From: Clostridia bacterium | GTDB lineage: Bacteria > Bacillota > Clostridia > Saccharofermentanales > Saccharofermentanaceae | Assembly: GCA_024403775.1 (NCBI GenBank) | Contig: JAKSRE010000002.1 | Span: forward strand, 62,001-126,000 | Reading direction: 5' to 3' | DNA length: 64,000 nt | Shown: positions 1 to 9,130 of the stretch, piece by piece | Layout of the letters: every line of letters starts with the position of its first letter | How positions within the stretch are numbered: position 1 is the first letter of the stretch | Translations under genes and position numbers: made by a program | Notes under the pieces: generated by a model | Seen by the model: only the letters and a program-made list of their open reading frames with translations | What the model was told of the DNA's origin: nothing | Databases searched by the model: none

Positions 1-36
1 TTGGAGAGATTCATACGGAAAACTCTATAATTAGAT
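1..36 (+). other. Possible 3' tail of an upstream gene
   Basis: Frame 1 is open from the window edge to a TAA at bases 28-30 and would encode a tail ending RKTL. This may be the last nine codons of a gene lying outside the window. Too little is present to say what it is, and the open frame could be chance. Confidence 0.25.
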
Positions 37-65
37 TTACCATTTTATTACTTTTGGATTATAAT
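37..65 (+). promoter_or_regulatory. Sigma-A type promoter for the aminotransferase/htpG genes
   Basis: TTACCA (37-42), a 17-base spacer and a perfect TATAAT (60-65). Transcription would start near base 72, about 26 bases before the first ATG. The same hexamer pair recurs at 49351-49379, which supports it as a working promoter form in this genome. Confidence 0.5.
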
Positions 66-97
66 AAGCTGTTAGTTTATATTTTGGAGAGATTTTA

Positions 98-955
98 ATG
101 GCATATCCTTTGGTTGAAAGCTGTATTTTGGACAGCGTTTATGTTAATGGAAAAATCTATAGCATAGAAGATTCTGATATTTCTTGGGTAAAAGAACCAA
201 CTGATTCCATGACCTATTATGAGACAATTAGAATTCTAAATTCACGTCTTCTTTTCATTGAAGATCACCTTACTCGTCTTAAGGCTTCAGTAAAAGGGGA
301 GGAAGATTTTGAGTTTAATGCTGATTTTGTAAAATCAGAGTCAGTTTCTTTTGTAAAAAATATGTCAGATTCTGGATGTGATCTTAAGAATGCGAATTTA
401 AGAGTAGTTCTTACAAGAGATAATCTTATTATCCATATTTGTGAGGCGAATATTCCTTCTGATGAACAGAAGAAATCAGGAATTGTAACACGAATTCTTA
501 ACTGGGAAAGAGTTGCTCCTAATATTAAAGTTTTCAGAGGCGACTATAAGCAGAAAGTAGCTGAGACTTTTTCTATGGATACTTCTTTTGGTACACCTTA
601 TGAAGTACTTCTTACTAATAACTCAGGTAAACTATATGAAGGAAGTAAGTCTAATCTATTTGTTATAGTTGGTGATACTGTTTATTCTGAGACAGACGAT
701 AAGATTCTTATTGGTATTACCAGAAAGCGTGTATTAGAGGCTCTTAATAATTCAGGCCTTAAGCTTGAGTATAAGACATTTACTCTCGATGAGATAAAGC
801 AAAATAATGCTGCTGTATTTGTATCATCTACTCCTTTTGATATTCTGCCTGTTTATAGTATCGATGATACTGTTATTGATTCTTCAGCAAATATTAATTT
901 ACAGAAGATATCAAAGGCCTATGATGAGGCAGTAAGTAATTATATGAATAAATAA
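98..955 (+). CDS. Class IV PLP-dependent aminotransferase
   Basis: 285 aa. The fold-IV PLP enzyme family includes branched-chain aminotransferases, D-amino-acid aminotransferases and 4-amino-4-deoxychorismate lyase. Visible family marks are the YYETIR segment (40-45), the PNIK segment whose Lys144 should carry PLP, and EGSKSN (181-186), the usual E-G-S-x-S-N loop contacting the cofactor. The ATG has GGAGAG 7-12 bases upstream. The length suits both a branched-chain aminotransferase-like enzyme and a PabC-type lyase. Sequence inspection cannot decide between them, so no symbol is given. htpG follows 18 bases downstream and is likely co-transcribed. Cytosolic; no signal peptide seen. Confidence 0.8.
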   Translation: MAYPLVESCILDSVYVNGKIYSIEDSDISWVKEPTDSMTYYETIRILNSRLLFIEDHLTRLKASVKGEEDFEFNADFVKSESVSFVKNMSDSGCDLKNANLRVVLTRDNLIIHICEANIPSDEQKKSGIVTRILNWERVAPNIKVFRGDYKQKVAETFSMDTSFGTPYEVLLTNNSGKLYEGSKSNLFVIVGDTVYSETDDKILIGITRKRVLEALNNSGLKLEYKTFTLDEIKQNNAAVFVSSTPFDILPVYSIDDTVIDSSANINLQKISKAYDEAVSNYMNK

Positions 956-973
956 TTTTGGAGGTACATATAA

Positions 974-2863
974 ATGGAAACTCGTAGTGGAAAGGTGTCT
1001 GTTACAACCGAAAATATTTTTCCAGTAATCAGACAATGGCTTTATTCTGACAAGGATATTTTTATAAGAGAGCTTGTTTCAAACTGTTCTGATGCTGTAA
1101 GTAAGCACAAAAGACTTGTTGAGATTGGTAAGGCCGAGGCTTTTGATGGTGATTATCGTGTAGATGTCATTTTCGATGATAAGGAAAAAACAATTAAGTT
1201 TATCGATAACGGTATTGGTATGAGTGCTGAGGAAATCGATAAATACATAAATCAGATTGCTTTTTCTGGAGCTATCGACTTTGTTACTAAATACCAGGAG
1301 CAGTCTACTGATAAGAGTGGAATTATCGGCCACTTTGGTCTTGGCTTTTATTCAGCATTTATGGTAGCAGATGAGGTTACTATCCTCTCGAAAAGCTTTG
1401 TTAAAGATGAACCAGCTGTTATGTGGAAATCCGAAGACGGCATGGAGTACGAGGTATCTGATGGTGTAAAGGAGACTCAGGGTACTGAGATTACTCTTAA
1501 GCTTTCAGAAGATGCACAGGCAATGTTTACTGATACAGAGATTCAGTCAATTCTTGCTAAATACTGCTCATTTATGCCAGTTGACCTTTATTATACAAAT
1601 GCTAATAAGAAGGCTGAGGCTTCAGTTGATGAAAATGGTGAAGAGACTGAGGAGATCTCTGAAGAAAAGCCAATTAATAATAAGGAACCACTTTGGACAA
1701 AGATGCCAAAGGACTGTACAGATGAGGATTATATTGAGTTCTATCACAATGTATTTAATGATATGAGAGATCCTCTTTTCTGGATTCACCTCAATATGGA
1801 TTATCCTTTCACACTTCAGGGAATTCTTTATTTCCCAAAGACTGATAATGTATATCAGTCACTTGAAGGAAGAATCAAGATTTATAATCATCAGGTATTT
1901 GTAGCTGATAATATCGAGGAAATTATTCCAGAGTTCCTTTTCCTTTTAAGAGGTTGTCTTGACTGTTCAGATTTGCCACTTAATGTATCTAGATCAGCTT
2001 TGCAGCAGGATGAGTATGTTAAGAAGCTTTCTGGCCACATTATTCGTAAGGTATCAGACCGCTTAAATGATCTTTTCAAAAAGGAAAGAGAATCTTATGA
2101 GAAATACTGGAGTGACATTTCTGTATTTGTTAAATACGGTATGATGCGTGAAGCTAAGTTTAATGAGAAGTGCAAGGATATCTGCCTCTTTAAAACAGTA
2201 GATGGTGCATTTAAGACAGTAAAGGAACTTACTGAGGGTAAGGATACAGTAAAGTATACAAGTGATCCTAAGTCTCAGGCAGCCTATATTGAGATGGCAA
2301 AGAAGGAAGGCTTTGATGTTGTTATTCTCGACGAAGAGATTGATAACAATTTTATCTCTTTCCTTGAATATAACCATAGTGACGTTCACTTTAAGAGAGT
2401 GGATTCTGAATTATCTGGTGAGATGCAGGATGAAGATACAACAAATAAATTCCGTGATTTCTTCAGAGGGGCTCTTTCAAATGACAATTTGGAAGTAAGT
2501 GCAATGGCTATGGGTGATGCTAAATTACCTGCATTTATTAGAGAGACTGAGGAAGCACGCCGAATGAAAGAGATGCGTGAGCAGTTTAAGAGAATGAGTA
2601 CTGGTAAGGAAGATGATCCTTATAAAGATTTGGATTCAATGTTCCCAGTTAAGCAGGATCTTGTAATTAATACAGATAATCCATTGATCAGTAAGCTTTC
2701 TGCTTTGATCTCACTTGGAACAAAGACAGAAGAATGTAACAGACTTGCCGTACATGTTTATGATCAGGCTCGTCTTGCACATGGTTCACTTGATAGTGAA
2801 GGTTTAACAAGATTTTTGGAATATAATTCTGAGCTTTTGGCACAAAGTGCAGATAATATATGA
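974..2863 (+). CDS. htpG: Molecular chaperone HtpG (Hsp90)
   Basis: 629 aa, the normal size for bacterial Hsp90, an ATP-driven cytosolic chaperone dimer. The N-terminal GHKL ATPase shows IRELVSNCSDA (31-41), with Cys where Ala is commoner, DNGIGM (78-83) and the GHFGLGFYSAFM lid segment (119-130). A short acidic linker lies near residues 210-235. The middle domain has the conserved LPLNVSRSALQQ segment, which supplies the gamma-phosphate arginine. A GGAGG at 960-964 places the ATG. No CIRCE or CtsR-like operator is visible upstream, so heat regulation is not evident from the sequence. Confidence 0.97.
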   Translation: METRSGKVSVTTENIFPVIRQWLYSDKDIFIRELVSNCSDAVSKHKRLVEIGKAEAFDGDYRVDVIFDDKEKTIKFIDNGIGMSAEEIDKYINQIAFSGAIDFVTKYQEQSTDKSGIIGHFGLGFYSAFMVADEVTILSKSFVKDEPAVMWKSEDGMEYEVSDGVKETQGTEITLKLSEDAQAMFTDTEIQSILAKYCSFMPVDLYYTNANKKAEASVDENGEETEEISEEKPINNKEPLWTKMPKDCTDEDYIEFYHNVFNDMRDPLFWIHLNMDYPFTLQGILYFPKTDNVYQSLEGRIKIYNHQVFVADNIEEIIPEFLFLLRGCLDCSDLPLNVSRSALQQDEYVKKLSGHIIRKVSDRLNDLFKKERESYEKYWSDISVFVKYGMMREAKFNEKCKDICLFKTVDGAFKTVKELTEGKDTVKYTSDPKSQAAYIEMAKKEGFDVVILDEEIDNNFISFLEYNHSDVHFKRVDSELSGEMQDEDTTNKFRDFFRGALSNDNLEVSAMAMGDAKLPAFIRETEEARRMKEMREQFKRMSTGKEDDPYKDLDSMFPVKQDLVINTDNPLISKLSALISLGTKTEECNRLAVHVYDQARLAHGSLDSEGLTRFLEYNSELLAQSADNI

Positions 2864-2921
2864 TAAAATTCTAGAGTATATTTTTATAATCGAAAATAGC
2901 GTTTTGTTGGAGGAATTTTAA

Positions 2922-5900
2922 ATGTTCTTAGAAGTAAGAAGAGTTTTATCTGAGAAGAAAGAACCTTATGCAGTTGAAGCAAAGGGAATTCTCAAGGACG
3001 TTAAGTCAGATTTGGGTATTAATACTATTACTAAGGTAAGAGTTATTAACCGCTATGACGTATCAGGATTAACTGATGAAGAATACAATGAGGCTAGAAC
3101 AGTTGTATTTTCAGAGCCACCTGTTGATGATGTTTATGATGAGACAGTTGACTTAAATGATAGTTGTTATGTTCTTGGTATTGAGGCTCTTCCTGGACAG
3201 TATGACCAGCGTGCTGATTCTGCTGCACAGTGTATTCAGTTCCTCACACAGAAGGAGAGACCTATCTGTAAGACAGCTAAGTTAGTAGTTTTCTATGGTA
3301 GTGTAACTGAAGAAGATAAAACTAAGATTAAGAATTATCTTATTAACCCAGTTGAGTGTAGAGAGGCTTCTTTTGAAAAGCCTGAGACTCTTCAGGACAA
3401 GTATGATATTCCAACAGAAGTTAAGACAGTTGATGGATTTATCGCTATGAGCGATGATGAGCTTAAGGCTCTTCGTGCAAGCATGGGTCTTGCAATGAGT
3501 GATGCAGATGTTAAGTTTACACAGGACTATTTTGCATCTATTAAGCGTGATCCAACTATTACTGAAATCAGAGTTCTCGATACTTACTGGTCAGATCACT
3601 GCCGTCATACAACATTTCTTACTGAGCTTACAGATGTTGTTTTTGAGGGTGACGATGAGCTTACAAAGGAAATCAAAGAGACATACGCTGATTATAAGAA
3701 TGTAAGAGAAGAAGTATATGGAGAGAGAATCTCCAAAAAGCACATCTGCCTTATGGATTTGGCTACAATGGCAATGCGTAAGCTTAAGAAAGATGGTAAG
3801 CTTCAGGATCTCGATGAGTCAGAAGAGATTAATGCTTGTTCTATTAAGATTAAGATTCAGGTTGATGGTAAGGATGAAGATTATATCCTTATGTTCAAGA
3901 ATGAGACACATAACCACCCAACTGAGATTGAGCCATTTGGTGGTGCTGCAACATGTCTTGGTGGTGCTATCAGAGATCCACTTTCTGGTAGATCATATGT
4001 TTACCAGGCAATGCGTGTAACAGGTGCTGGAGATCCAACAGTTCCTGTATCTATGACACTTAAGGGTAAGCTCTCACAGAAGAAGATTGTTAGAACAGCA
4101 GCAGCTGGTTACAGTTCATACGGTAATCAGATTGGTCTTGCTACAGGTCAGGTAGAAGAAGTTTACCATCCAGGTTATGTAGCTAAGCGTATGGAGATTG
4201 GTGCTGTTATTGGTGCTGCTCCTGCTTCAAATATCGTTCGTGAGCGTCCAATTCCAGGTGATATCGTTGTATTACTTGGTGGTAGAACAGGTCGTGACGG
4301 TATCGGTGGTGCAACAGGTTCATCCAAGGCTCATGATGAGAAGTCAGTTCTTACTTGTGGTGCTGAGGTTCAGAAGGGTAATCCTCCTACAGAGCGTAAG
4401 ATTCAGAGATTGTTCAGAAATCCAGATGTTACAAAGCTTATCGTAAGATGTAATGACTTTGGTGCAGGTGGTGTATCTGTAGCAATTGGTGAGCTTGCTG
4501 ATGGTCTTGAGATTAATCTTGACTTGGTTCCTAAGAAGTATGAAGGTCTTGATGGTACTGAAATTGCTATCTCAGAGTCTCAGGAGAGAATGGCTTGTGT
4601 TATTCACAAGGAAGATAAGGAGAAGTTCCTTTCATATGCTGATAAGGAAAACCTTGAGGCTATCGTTGTTGCTGAAGTAACTGAAGAGCCACAGATGAAG
4701 ATGGTATGGAATGGTAAGGTTATCGTTGATCTTCCAAGAAGCTTCATCGATACAAATGGTGCCAGCCAGTTTACAAAGGTAGTAGTTAAGCCTTCAGATG
4801 TTGAAAATAAGTATATCGATTCAGTTAATGCTGAATATAATGAGAATAGCTTTGCTGATTCTCTTAAGGGTGTTCTTGGAACACTTCAGGGCTGTTGTCA
4901 GAGAGGTCTTATCCAAAGATTTGACTCAACAATCGGTGCAGCTTCTGTAATCATGCCATATGGTGGTGAGTATCAGCTCTCACCAGAGGAAGGTATGGCT
5001 GCAAAGATTCCTCTTGATAAGGGATATACAGCAGACTGTTCTGTTATGACTTATGGTTTTGATCCATACTTTACAGAGTGGAATCCATATGCTGGTGCCT
5101 ACCACTCAGTAGTTGAGAGCTTGCTTAAGCTCTTGTGTATGGGTGTTGATCCACTTACAGCTAGACTTACATTCCAGGAATACTTTGAGAGAATGAGTTC
5201 TGATGAAGCTTGGGGTAAGCCACTTTCAGCACTTCTCGGTGCATATAAGGCACAGCTTGATTTTGGTACAGCATCAATTGGTGGTAAGGACTCAATGAGT
5301 GGTACATTTAATGATATCCACGTTCCACCAACACTTGTAAGCTTTGCAGTAGGTATGTCAAAGTCAGACAAGATTGTTACTGCTTCTGTATCAGCAAGTA
5401 ATCAGAAGCTTTATGCAATTAAGATTAACCGCAATGAGAATGGTTACTATAAGAAGGATCATGCTCTTCGTGTAATTAAGGCTGTTAAGGAAATCATTTC
5501 TAGAGGTCAGCTTAGAAATGCAGCAGTTGTTAAGTCAGCTGGTATTGCAGCGAGAGTTGCTCAGATGTGTTTTGGTAACAAGTTAGGATTTGAGTTTGCT
5601 ACAGATGTAAATATGGAGAAGCTCTTTAATAAGTCACTTGGTACTATCATTGTTGCTGTTGATAATGACGGTAATGCAGTTGATAAGATTGAGATGGCTG
5701 GTGGATTCTATCTTGGTAAGACAAATAATTCTGGTAAGTTTACTTATGGTGATATGGAAATCAGTGTAGAGGATGCTCTTGCATCATATGAAGGTAAGCT
5801 TGAGCCAATTTTTGCTACAAAGGCAACAGAAGGTACAATGCCTGTAGATATTGATGTATTTACTACAGATAAGACATTTAAGGCTTCTAATGTTCTTACT

Positions 5901-6704
5901 GGCGCTAAGCCACGTGTTATTATTCCTGTATTCCCAGGTACTAACTGCGAGATTGATTCTGCTAGAGCTTTTGAGCGTGCTGGCGGTGAGGCTGATATTC
6001 TCGTAATCAGAAATAAGAATCAGAATGATATCACTGAGTCACTTACTGAGCTAGCTAAGCGTATCAATAATAGTAATATTATTATGCTTCCAGGTGGATT
6101 CTCAGCTGGTGATGAGCCAGAGGGTTCAGGTAAGTTCTTTGCTGCAGCATTCAGAAATCAGTATGTAACAGAAGCAGTAAGAGATTTGCTCTTTAACCGT
6201 GATGGACTTATGCTTGGTATCTGTAATGGATTCCAGTCACTTATTAAGCTCGGTCTTGTTCCATATGGTGATATCACTGAACTTAAGTCAGGAAGTCCTA
6301 CACTTACATTTAATAACATTGGTCGTCATCAGAATTCTTATGTAGCAACAAAGATTATGTCAAATAACAGCCCATGGCTCTCTCTTACAAAGCCTGGTGA
6401 GATTTATAAGATTCCTGTATCACACGGTGAGGGAAGATTTGTTGCAGACAGCGAGCTTGTTAAGAAGTTAGCTGCTAACGGCCAGATTGCTACATGTTAC
6501 GTAGATGAGAATGGTGCACCTGCTTTGGATACACAGTTTAACCCTAATGGTTCTGTATGTGCTATCGAAGGTATCCTGTCACCTGATGGACGTATCTTGG
6601 GTAAGATGGGTCACAGTGAGCGTTATGACAAGGATTTGTGTAAGAATATCCCAGGTCCTAAGGATCAGAAGATCTTCGAGTCAGGTATCGCTTATTTCCT
6701 CTAA
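2922..6704 (+). CDS. purL: Phosphoribosylformylglycinamidine synthase, single-chain PurL with fused glutaminase
   Basis: 1260 aa. It catalyses step four of purine synthesis (FGAR + Gln + ATP to FGAM). The protein is one long chain: a FGAR-binding N-terminal region, two AIRS-like ATP-binding halves (FKNETHNHPTEIEPFGGAAT near 325-345 is the typical HNHP motif), and a class I glutamine amidotransferase from about residue 997. In that domain LGICNGFQ supplies the nucleophile Cys1101, and GHSER supplies His1231 and Glu1233, so the glutaminase looks active. The length and fused architecture match the clostridial type rather than the Bacillus PurL/PurQ/PurS complex. The RBS is TTGGAGG just upstream. 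The 58-base leader is too short for a purine riboswitch. Confidence 0.96.
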   Translation: MFLEVRRVLSEKKEPYAVEAKGILKDVKSDLGINTITKVRVINRYDVSGLTDEEYNEARTVVFSEPPVDDVYDETVDLNDSCYVLGIEALPGQYDQRADSAAQCIQFLTQKERPICKTAKLVVFYGSVTEEDKTKIKNYLINPVECREASFEKPETLQDKYDIPTEVKTVDGFIAMSDDELKALRASMGLAMSDADVKFTQDYFASIKRDPTITEIRVLDTYWSDHCRHTTFLTELTDVVFEGDDELTKEIKETYADYKNVREEVYGERISKKHICLMDLATMAMRKLKKDGKLQDLDESEEINACSIKIKIQVDGKDEDYILMFKNETHNHPTEIEPFGGAATCLGGAIRDPLSGRSYVYQAMRVTGAGDPTVPVSMTLKGKLSQKKIVRTAAAGYSSYGNQIGLATGQVEEVYHPGYVAKRMEIGAVIGAAPASNIVRERPIPGDIVVLLGGRTGRDGIGGATGSSKAHDEKSVLTCGAEVQKGNPPTERKIQRLFRNPDVTKLIVRCNDFGAGGVSVAIGELADGLEINLDLVPKKYEGLDGTEIAISESQERMACVIHKEDKEKFLSYADKENLEAIVVAEVTEEPQMKMVWNGKVIVDLPRSFIDTNGASQFTKVVVKPSDVENKYIDSVNAEYNENSFADSLKGVLGTLQGCCQRGLIQRFDSTIGAASVIMPYGGEYQLSPEEGMAAKIPLDKGYTADCSVMTYGFDPYFTEWNPYAGAYHSVVESLLKLLCMGVDPLTARLTFQEYFERMSSDEAWGKPLSALLGAYKAQLDFGTASIGGKDSMSGTFNDIHVPPTLVSFAVGMSKSDKIVTASVSASNQKLYAIKINRNENGYYKKDHALRVIKAVKEIISRGQLRNAAVVKSAGIAARVAQMCFGNKLGFEFATDVNMEKLFNKSLGTIIVAVDNDGNAVDKIEMAGGFYLGKTNNSGKFTYGDMEISVEDALASYEGKLEPIFATKATEGTMPVDIDVFTTDKTFKASNVLTGAKPRVIIPVFPGTNCEIDSARAFERAGGEADILVIRNKNQNDITESLTELAKRINNSNIIMLPGGFSAGDEPEGSGKFFAAAFRNQYVTEAVRDLLFNRDGLMLGICNGFQSLIKLGLVPYGDITELKSGSPTLTFNNIGRHQNSYVATKIMSNNSPWLSLTKPGEIYKIPVSHGEGRFVADSELVKKLAANGQIATCYVDENGAPALDTQFNPNGSVCAIEGILSPDGRILGKMGHSERYDKDLCKNIPGPKDQKIFESGIAYFL

Positions 6705-6710
6705 TTAAGT

Positions 6711-7565
6711 ATGTACAGAGACGAAGTAAAAAATATAATGAATACATTCGAGATTCTGCCCGAGCAAAAGTTCGGACAGAATTTCTTATGTGACGAGAAA
6801 ATTATAGATTCAATTATTGAGTGCTCAGGAATTCATGAAGGTTCTACTGTTCTGGAGATAGGTCCTGGTATTGGTGCCTTAACATCCAGAATACAGGAGA
6901 TTACTTCTGATTATACCTGTGTAGAAATAGATAAGAGACTGGCATCCTTTCTTCGCGAAAATGTTATTAAAGAGAATGTTAAAATAATAGATAGTGATTT
7001 TCTTGATCTTCAATATGATGAATATAAAAGAGATAAAAGATATGACTACATTATCAGTAATATTCCTTATTATGTAATGACGCCAATAATGAAGAAACTG
7101 ATAATTGATAATTTTGACTGTAAACGTATGACATTTATGGTTGAAGAAGCAGCAGTAAATAGAATAATTGCAAGTCCTGGAAATAAGAATTATGGGCCGT
7201 TAGCTGTACTTTGCAGTAATTTCGGAATTGTTAATAAAGAGTTTAATGTTCCGTCTGATGCGTTTATTCCACGCCCACATACCTTATCTAGTGTTATTAC
7301 AATCGATAATTCAGTAAATATTGTAAACAAGTTTGTAAACGACAGTCAGCTCTATTTACAGTTTGTTGACGCGTGTTTCTCACAAAGACGCAAGAAATTG
7401 AGCAATTCTTTGTCATCTTTTTTGAGTTCTGGAAAGCTCGGAAAGCCAGTAACCACGGGGGATTTGGCCGATTTGCTTAGTAGTATGAATATACCTTCAG
7501 ATGTGCGTTCTGAGGCATTAACACCAGAGGATTTTCATTTAATTTTTCTTAATTTATTAGTCTAA
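6711..7565 (+). CDS. rsmA: 16S rRNA (A1518/A1519-N6)-dimethyltransferase RsmA/KsgA
   Basis: 284 aa. It dimethylates two adjacent adenines in the 3' hairpin of 16S rRNA during small-subunit maturation, using SAM. Visible: FGQNFL (21-26), the SAM loop EIGPGIG (49-55), the acidic VEIDKR segment (71-76) and the catalytic NIPYY (117-121, usually NLPYY). The start at 6711 lies 6 bases after the purL stop without a clear Shine-Dalgarno. A second Met at codon 10 (6738) is possible, but the 6711 start gives an N-terminal length closer to the family norm. Probably translated from the purL message. Confidence 0.93.
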   Translation: MYRDEVKNIMNTFEILPEQKFGQNFLCDEKIIDSIIECSGIHEGSTVLEIGPGIGALTSRIQEITSDYTCVEIDKRLASFLRENVIKENVKIIDSDFLDLQYDEYKRDKRYDYIISNIPYYVMTPIMKKLIIDNFDCKRMTFMVEEAAVNRIIASPGNKNYGPLAVLCSNFGIVNKEFNVPSDAFIPRPHTLSSVITIDNSVNIVNKFVNDSQLYLQFVDACFSQRRKKLSNSLSSFLSSGKLGKPVTTGDLADLLSSMNIPSDVRSEALTPEDFHLIFLNLLV

Positions 7566-7592
7566 ATTCATTTACACCGCCACAACCACTTT

Positions 7593-7631
7593 AATATTTC
7601 TTATTTATATAATCCAAACATAAGAAATATT
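7593..7631. repeat. 12-bp perfect inverted repeat just before the CAP gene RBS
   Basis: AATATTTCTTAT at 7593-7604 is exactly complementary to ATAAGAAATATT at 7620-7631, with a 15-base loop that contains TATAAT (7608-7613). The repeat ends four bases before the GAGGTGG ribosome binding site. With no U-tract it is not a standard terminator. It could be an operator, a 5' mRNA stability hairpin, or a structure that modulates ribosome access. Confidence 0.6.
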
Positions 7632-7646
7632 TACGAGGTGGCAGCT

Positions 7647-9041
7647 ATGAAGAAGATAACTCGATCAATTACATCGTTAATCGTATCATTATTAGTTATT
7701 TCTCTTTTCGGTAATATGGTAGTTTTAGCATCAAGCAATAATAATGGTGTTGAAGCTTTTGTTGCTCGTCTCTATAACATCTGTCTTGAGAGAGATTACG
7801 ATCAGGCAGGTCTTGAAAGCTGGAGTGAACTTCTTGTTTCTGGTGCCACCGATGGTGGTTCTGTTGCAAGAGGTTTTTTTACTTCTGATGAGTATGTTAA
7901 TGTTGTAGCTGATGATGAGGCTCAGTATCTTACAAAGTTATACAGAGTATTCTTCAACAGAGAGCCAGATGAGGGTGGATTCAGTGGTTGGATCGTTAAG
8001 CTTGATGGTTCTATGGCAGCAAGAAACAGTGTAATGAATGGTTTTATAAGTTCTGCAGAGTGGACAAATACTTGTGAAGCATACGGTATCTTAAGTGGTG
8101 CTGAGAATGTAAATAATGCAGCAACAAGTGGTACAGATGGAATAAGCGTTTTTGTTAACAGCTTGTACGAGGGTTGTCTTGGCCGTGCTGCTGATGAGGG
8201 TGGTTTTATTGCTTGGTCACAGAAACTTTCTAATCGTGAGATTACTGGTCGTGATGCAGCTTATGGTTTCTTCTATAGTGCTGAGTTTACAAATAAGTAC
8301 GCTACACTTTCTACTTCAGAAAAGGTAGAGACTTTCTATCAGGTTTTCTTTAACAGAGCAGCTGATGTAGATGGACTTAATTACTGGTGTGATGTTATTA
8401 ATAGTGGCGCTTCATTTGATGTAATGTTTGATGGTTTCTCAGCTTCTCAGGAGTTCATGAAGAAGTGTTCTGATTGTGGTATCCTTTATTCTATGGATGA
8501 GGCTACAGCTCCAGCTCCACAGGAAGAAGTTAGTGTTCCAGTAGTTGAAGTAGTAGAGCCTGTGGCAGTAGTTGTTAATCAGTGTTCTAATCGTTTCAAT
8601 AGTAATGCTGTTGTTACTATTACTGTTGACTTAGGTAATGGTGAGACTAGAGAGGTTACTGGTTACTTCGATTATGAAGCAGAGGAAGAGATTCTTGATT
8701 GTCTTAATGCAGATCGTGAATTCGCTGGTTTAGAGCCATTGGTTATGACTGATGATTTCCGTGATGCAGCTAGACTTAGAGCAGTAGAACTTGTTTGTTC
8801 TCCTTCACACACAAGACCTAATGGTGAGTCTTGCTTCACAGCAATCCCTTGGAATAATTGTGGTGGTGAGAATATCGCAGCTGGTTTTGAGACTGGTGCT
8901 GATTTTAATTATCAGTGGTACAACTCAACAAAGCACAGAGAGAATATGCTTAATGAGAATTATAAGTTCGTAGGTATTGGTGTATTCGTTTGTGAAGGTT
9001 CTGAATATTATGAGTATGGTGCTGAGTCTTTCTCAGGCTGA
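7647..9041 (+). CDS. Secreted DUF4214-CAP (SCP-like) domain protein
   Basis: 464 aa. Residues 1-29 form a signal peptide (MKKITR, then a hydrophobic core ending VVLAS). Next come two pairs of DUF4214-type units, recognised by the repeated pattern LYxxxLxRxxDxxGxxxW followed by GFxxSxE (about residues 35-160 and 170-285). A Pro/Val-rich linker precedes a C-terminal CAP domain (about 340-460) with HTRPNG (His388), GENIAAG and HRENML, the usual CAP cavity residues. DUF4214 occurs in secreted and surface proteins of anaerobes and CAP domains in extracellular proteins of varied function. The actual role is unknown. The start was set by GAGGTGG at 7635-7641; the open frame extends three codons further to a GTG that overlaps this RBS. 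Confidence 0.85.
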   Translation: MKKITRSITSLIVSLLVISLFGNMVVLASSNNNGVEAFVARLYNICLERDYDQAGLESWSELLVSGATDGGSVARGFFTSDEYVNVVADDEAQYLTKLYRVFFNREPDEGGFSGWIVKLDGSMAARNSVMNGFISSAEWTNTCEAYGILSGAENVNNAATSGTDGISVFVNSLYEGCLGRAADEGGFIAWSQKLSNREITGRDAAYGFFYSAEFTNKYATLSTSEKVETFYQVFFNRAADVDGLNYWCDVINSGASFDVMFDGFSASQEFMKKCSDCGILYSMDEATAPAPQEEVSVPVVEVVEPVAVVVNQCSNRFNSNAVVTITVDLGNGETREVTGYFDYEAEEEILDCLNADREFAGLEPLVMTDDFRDAARLRAVELVCSPSHTRPNGESCFTAIPWNNCGGENIAAGFETGADFNYQWYNSTKHRENMLNENYKFVGIGVFVCEGSEYYEYGAESFSG

Positions 9042-9068
9042 TTTAATTAAATAATTCAATATTGGTAC

Positions 9069-9115
9069 AACTATCGGCTCTTTATTGATATAATTAAGAG
9101 TCGATAGTTTTCTTT
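9069..9115 (+). terminator. Intrinsic terminator after the CAP gene
   Basis: AACTATCGGCTCTT (9069-9082) pairs with AAGAGTCGATAGTT (9096-9109) with one G-U pair, followed by TTTCTTTT. An extended -10-like TGaTATAAT (9086-9094) sits in the loop. Confidence 0.75.
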
Positions 9116-9130
9116 TGTGGAGATAATGAA

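Noticed and set aside
956-973. CIRCE heat-shock operator before htpG
   Set aside because: The gap is 18 bases with only an RBS; the promoter region at 37-97 also lacks the repeat.
2864-2921. Purine riboswitch before purL
   Set aside because: 58 bases is too short for the aptamer and no matching junction sequence is present.
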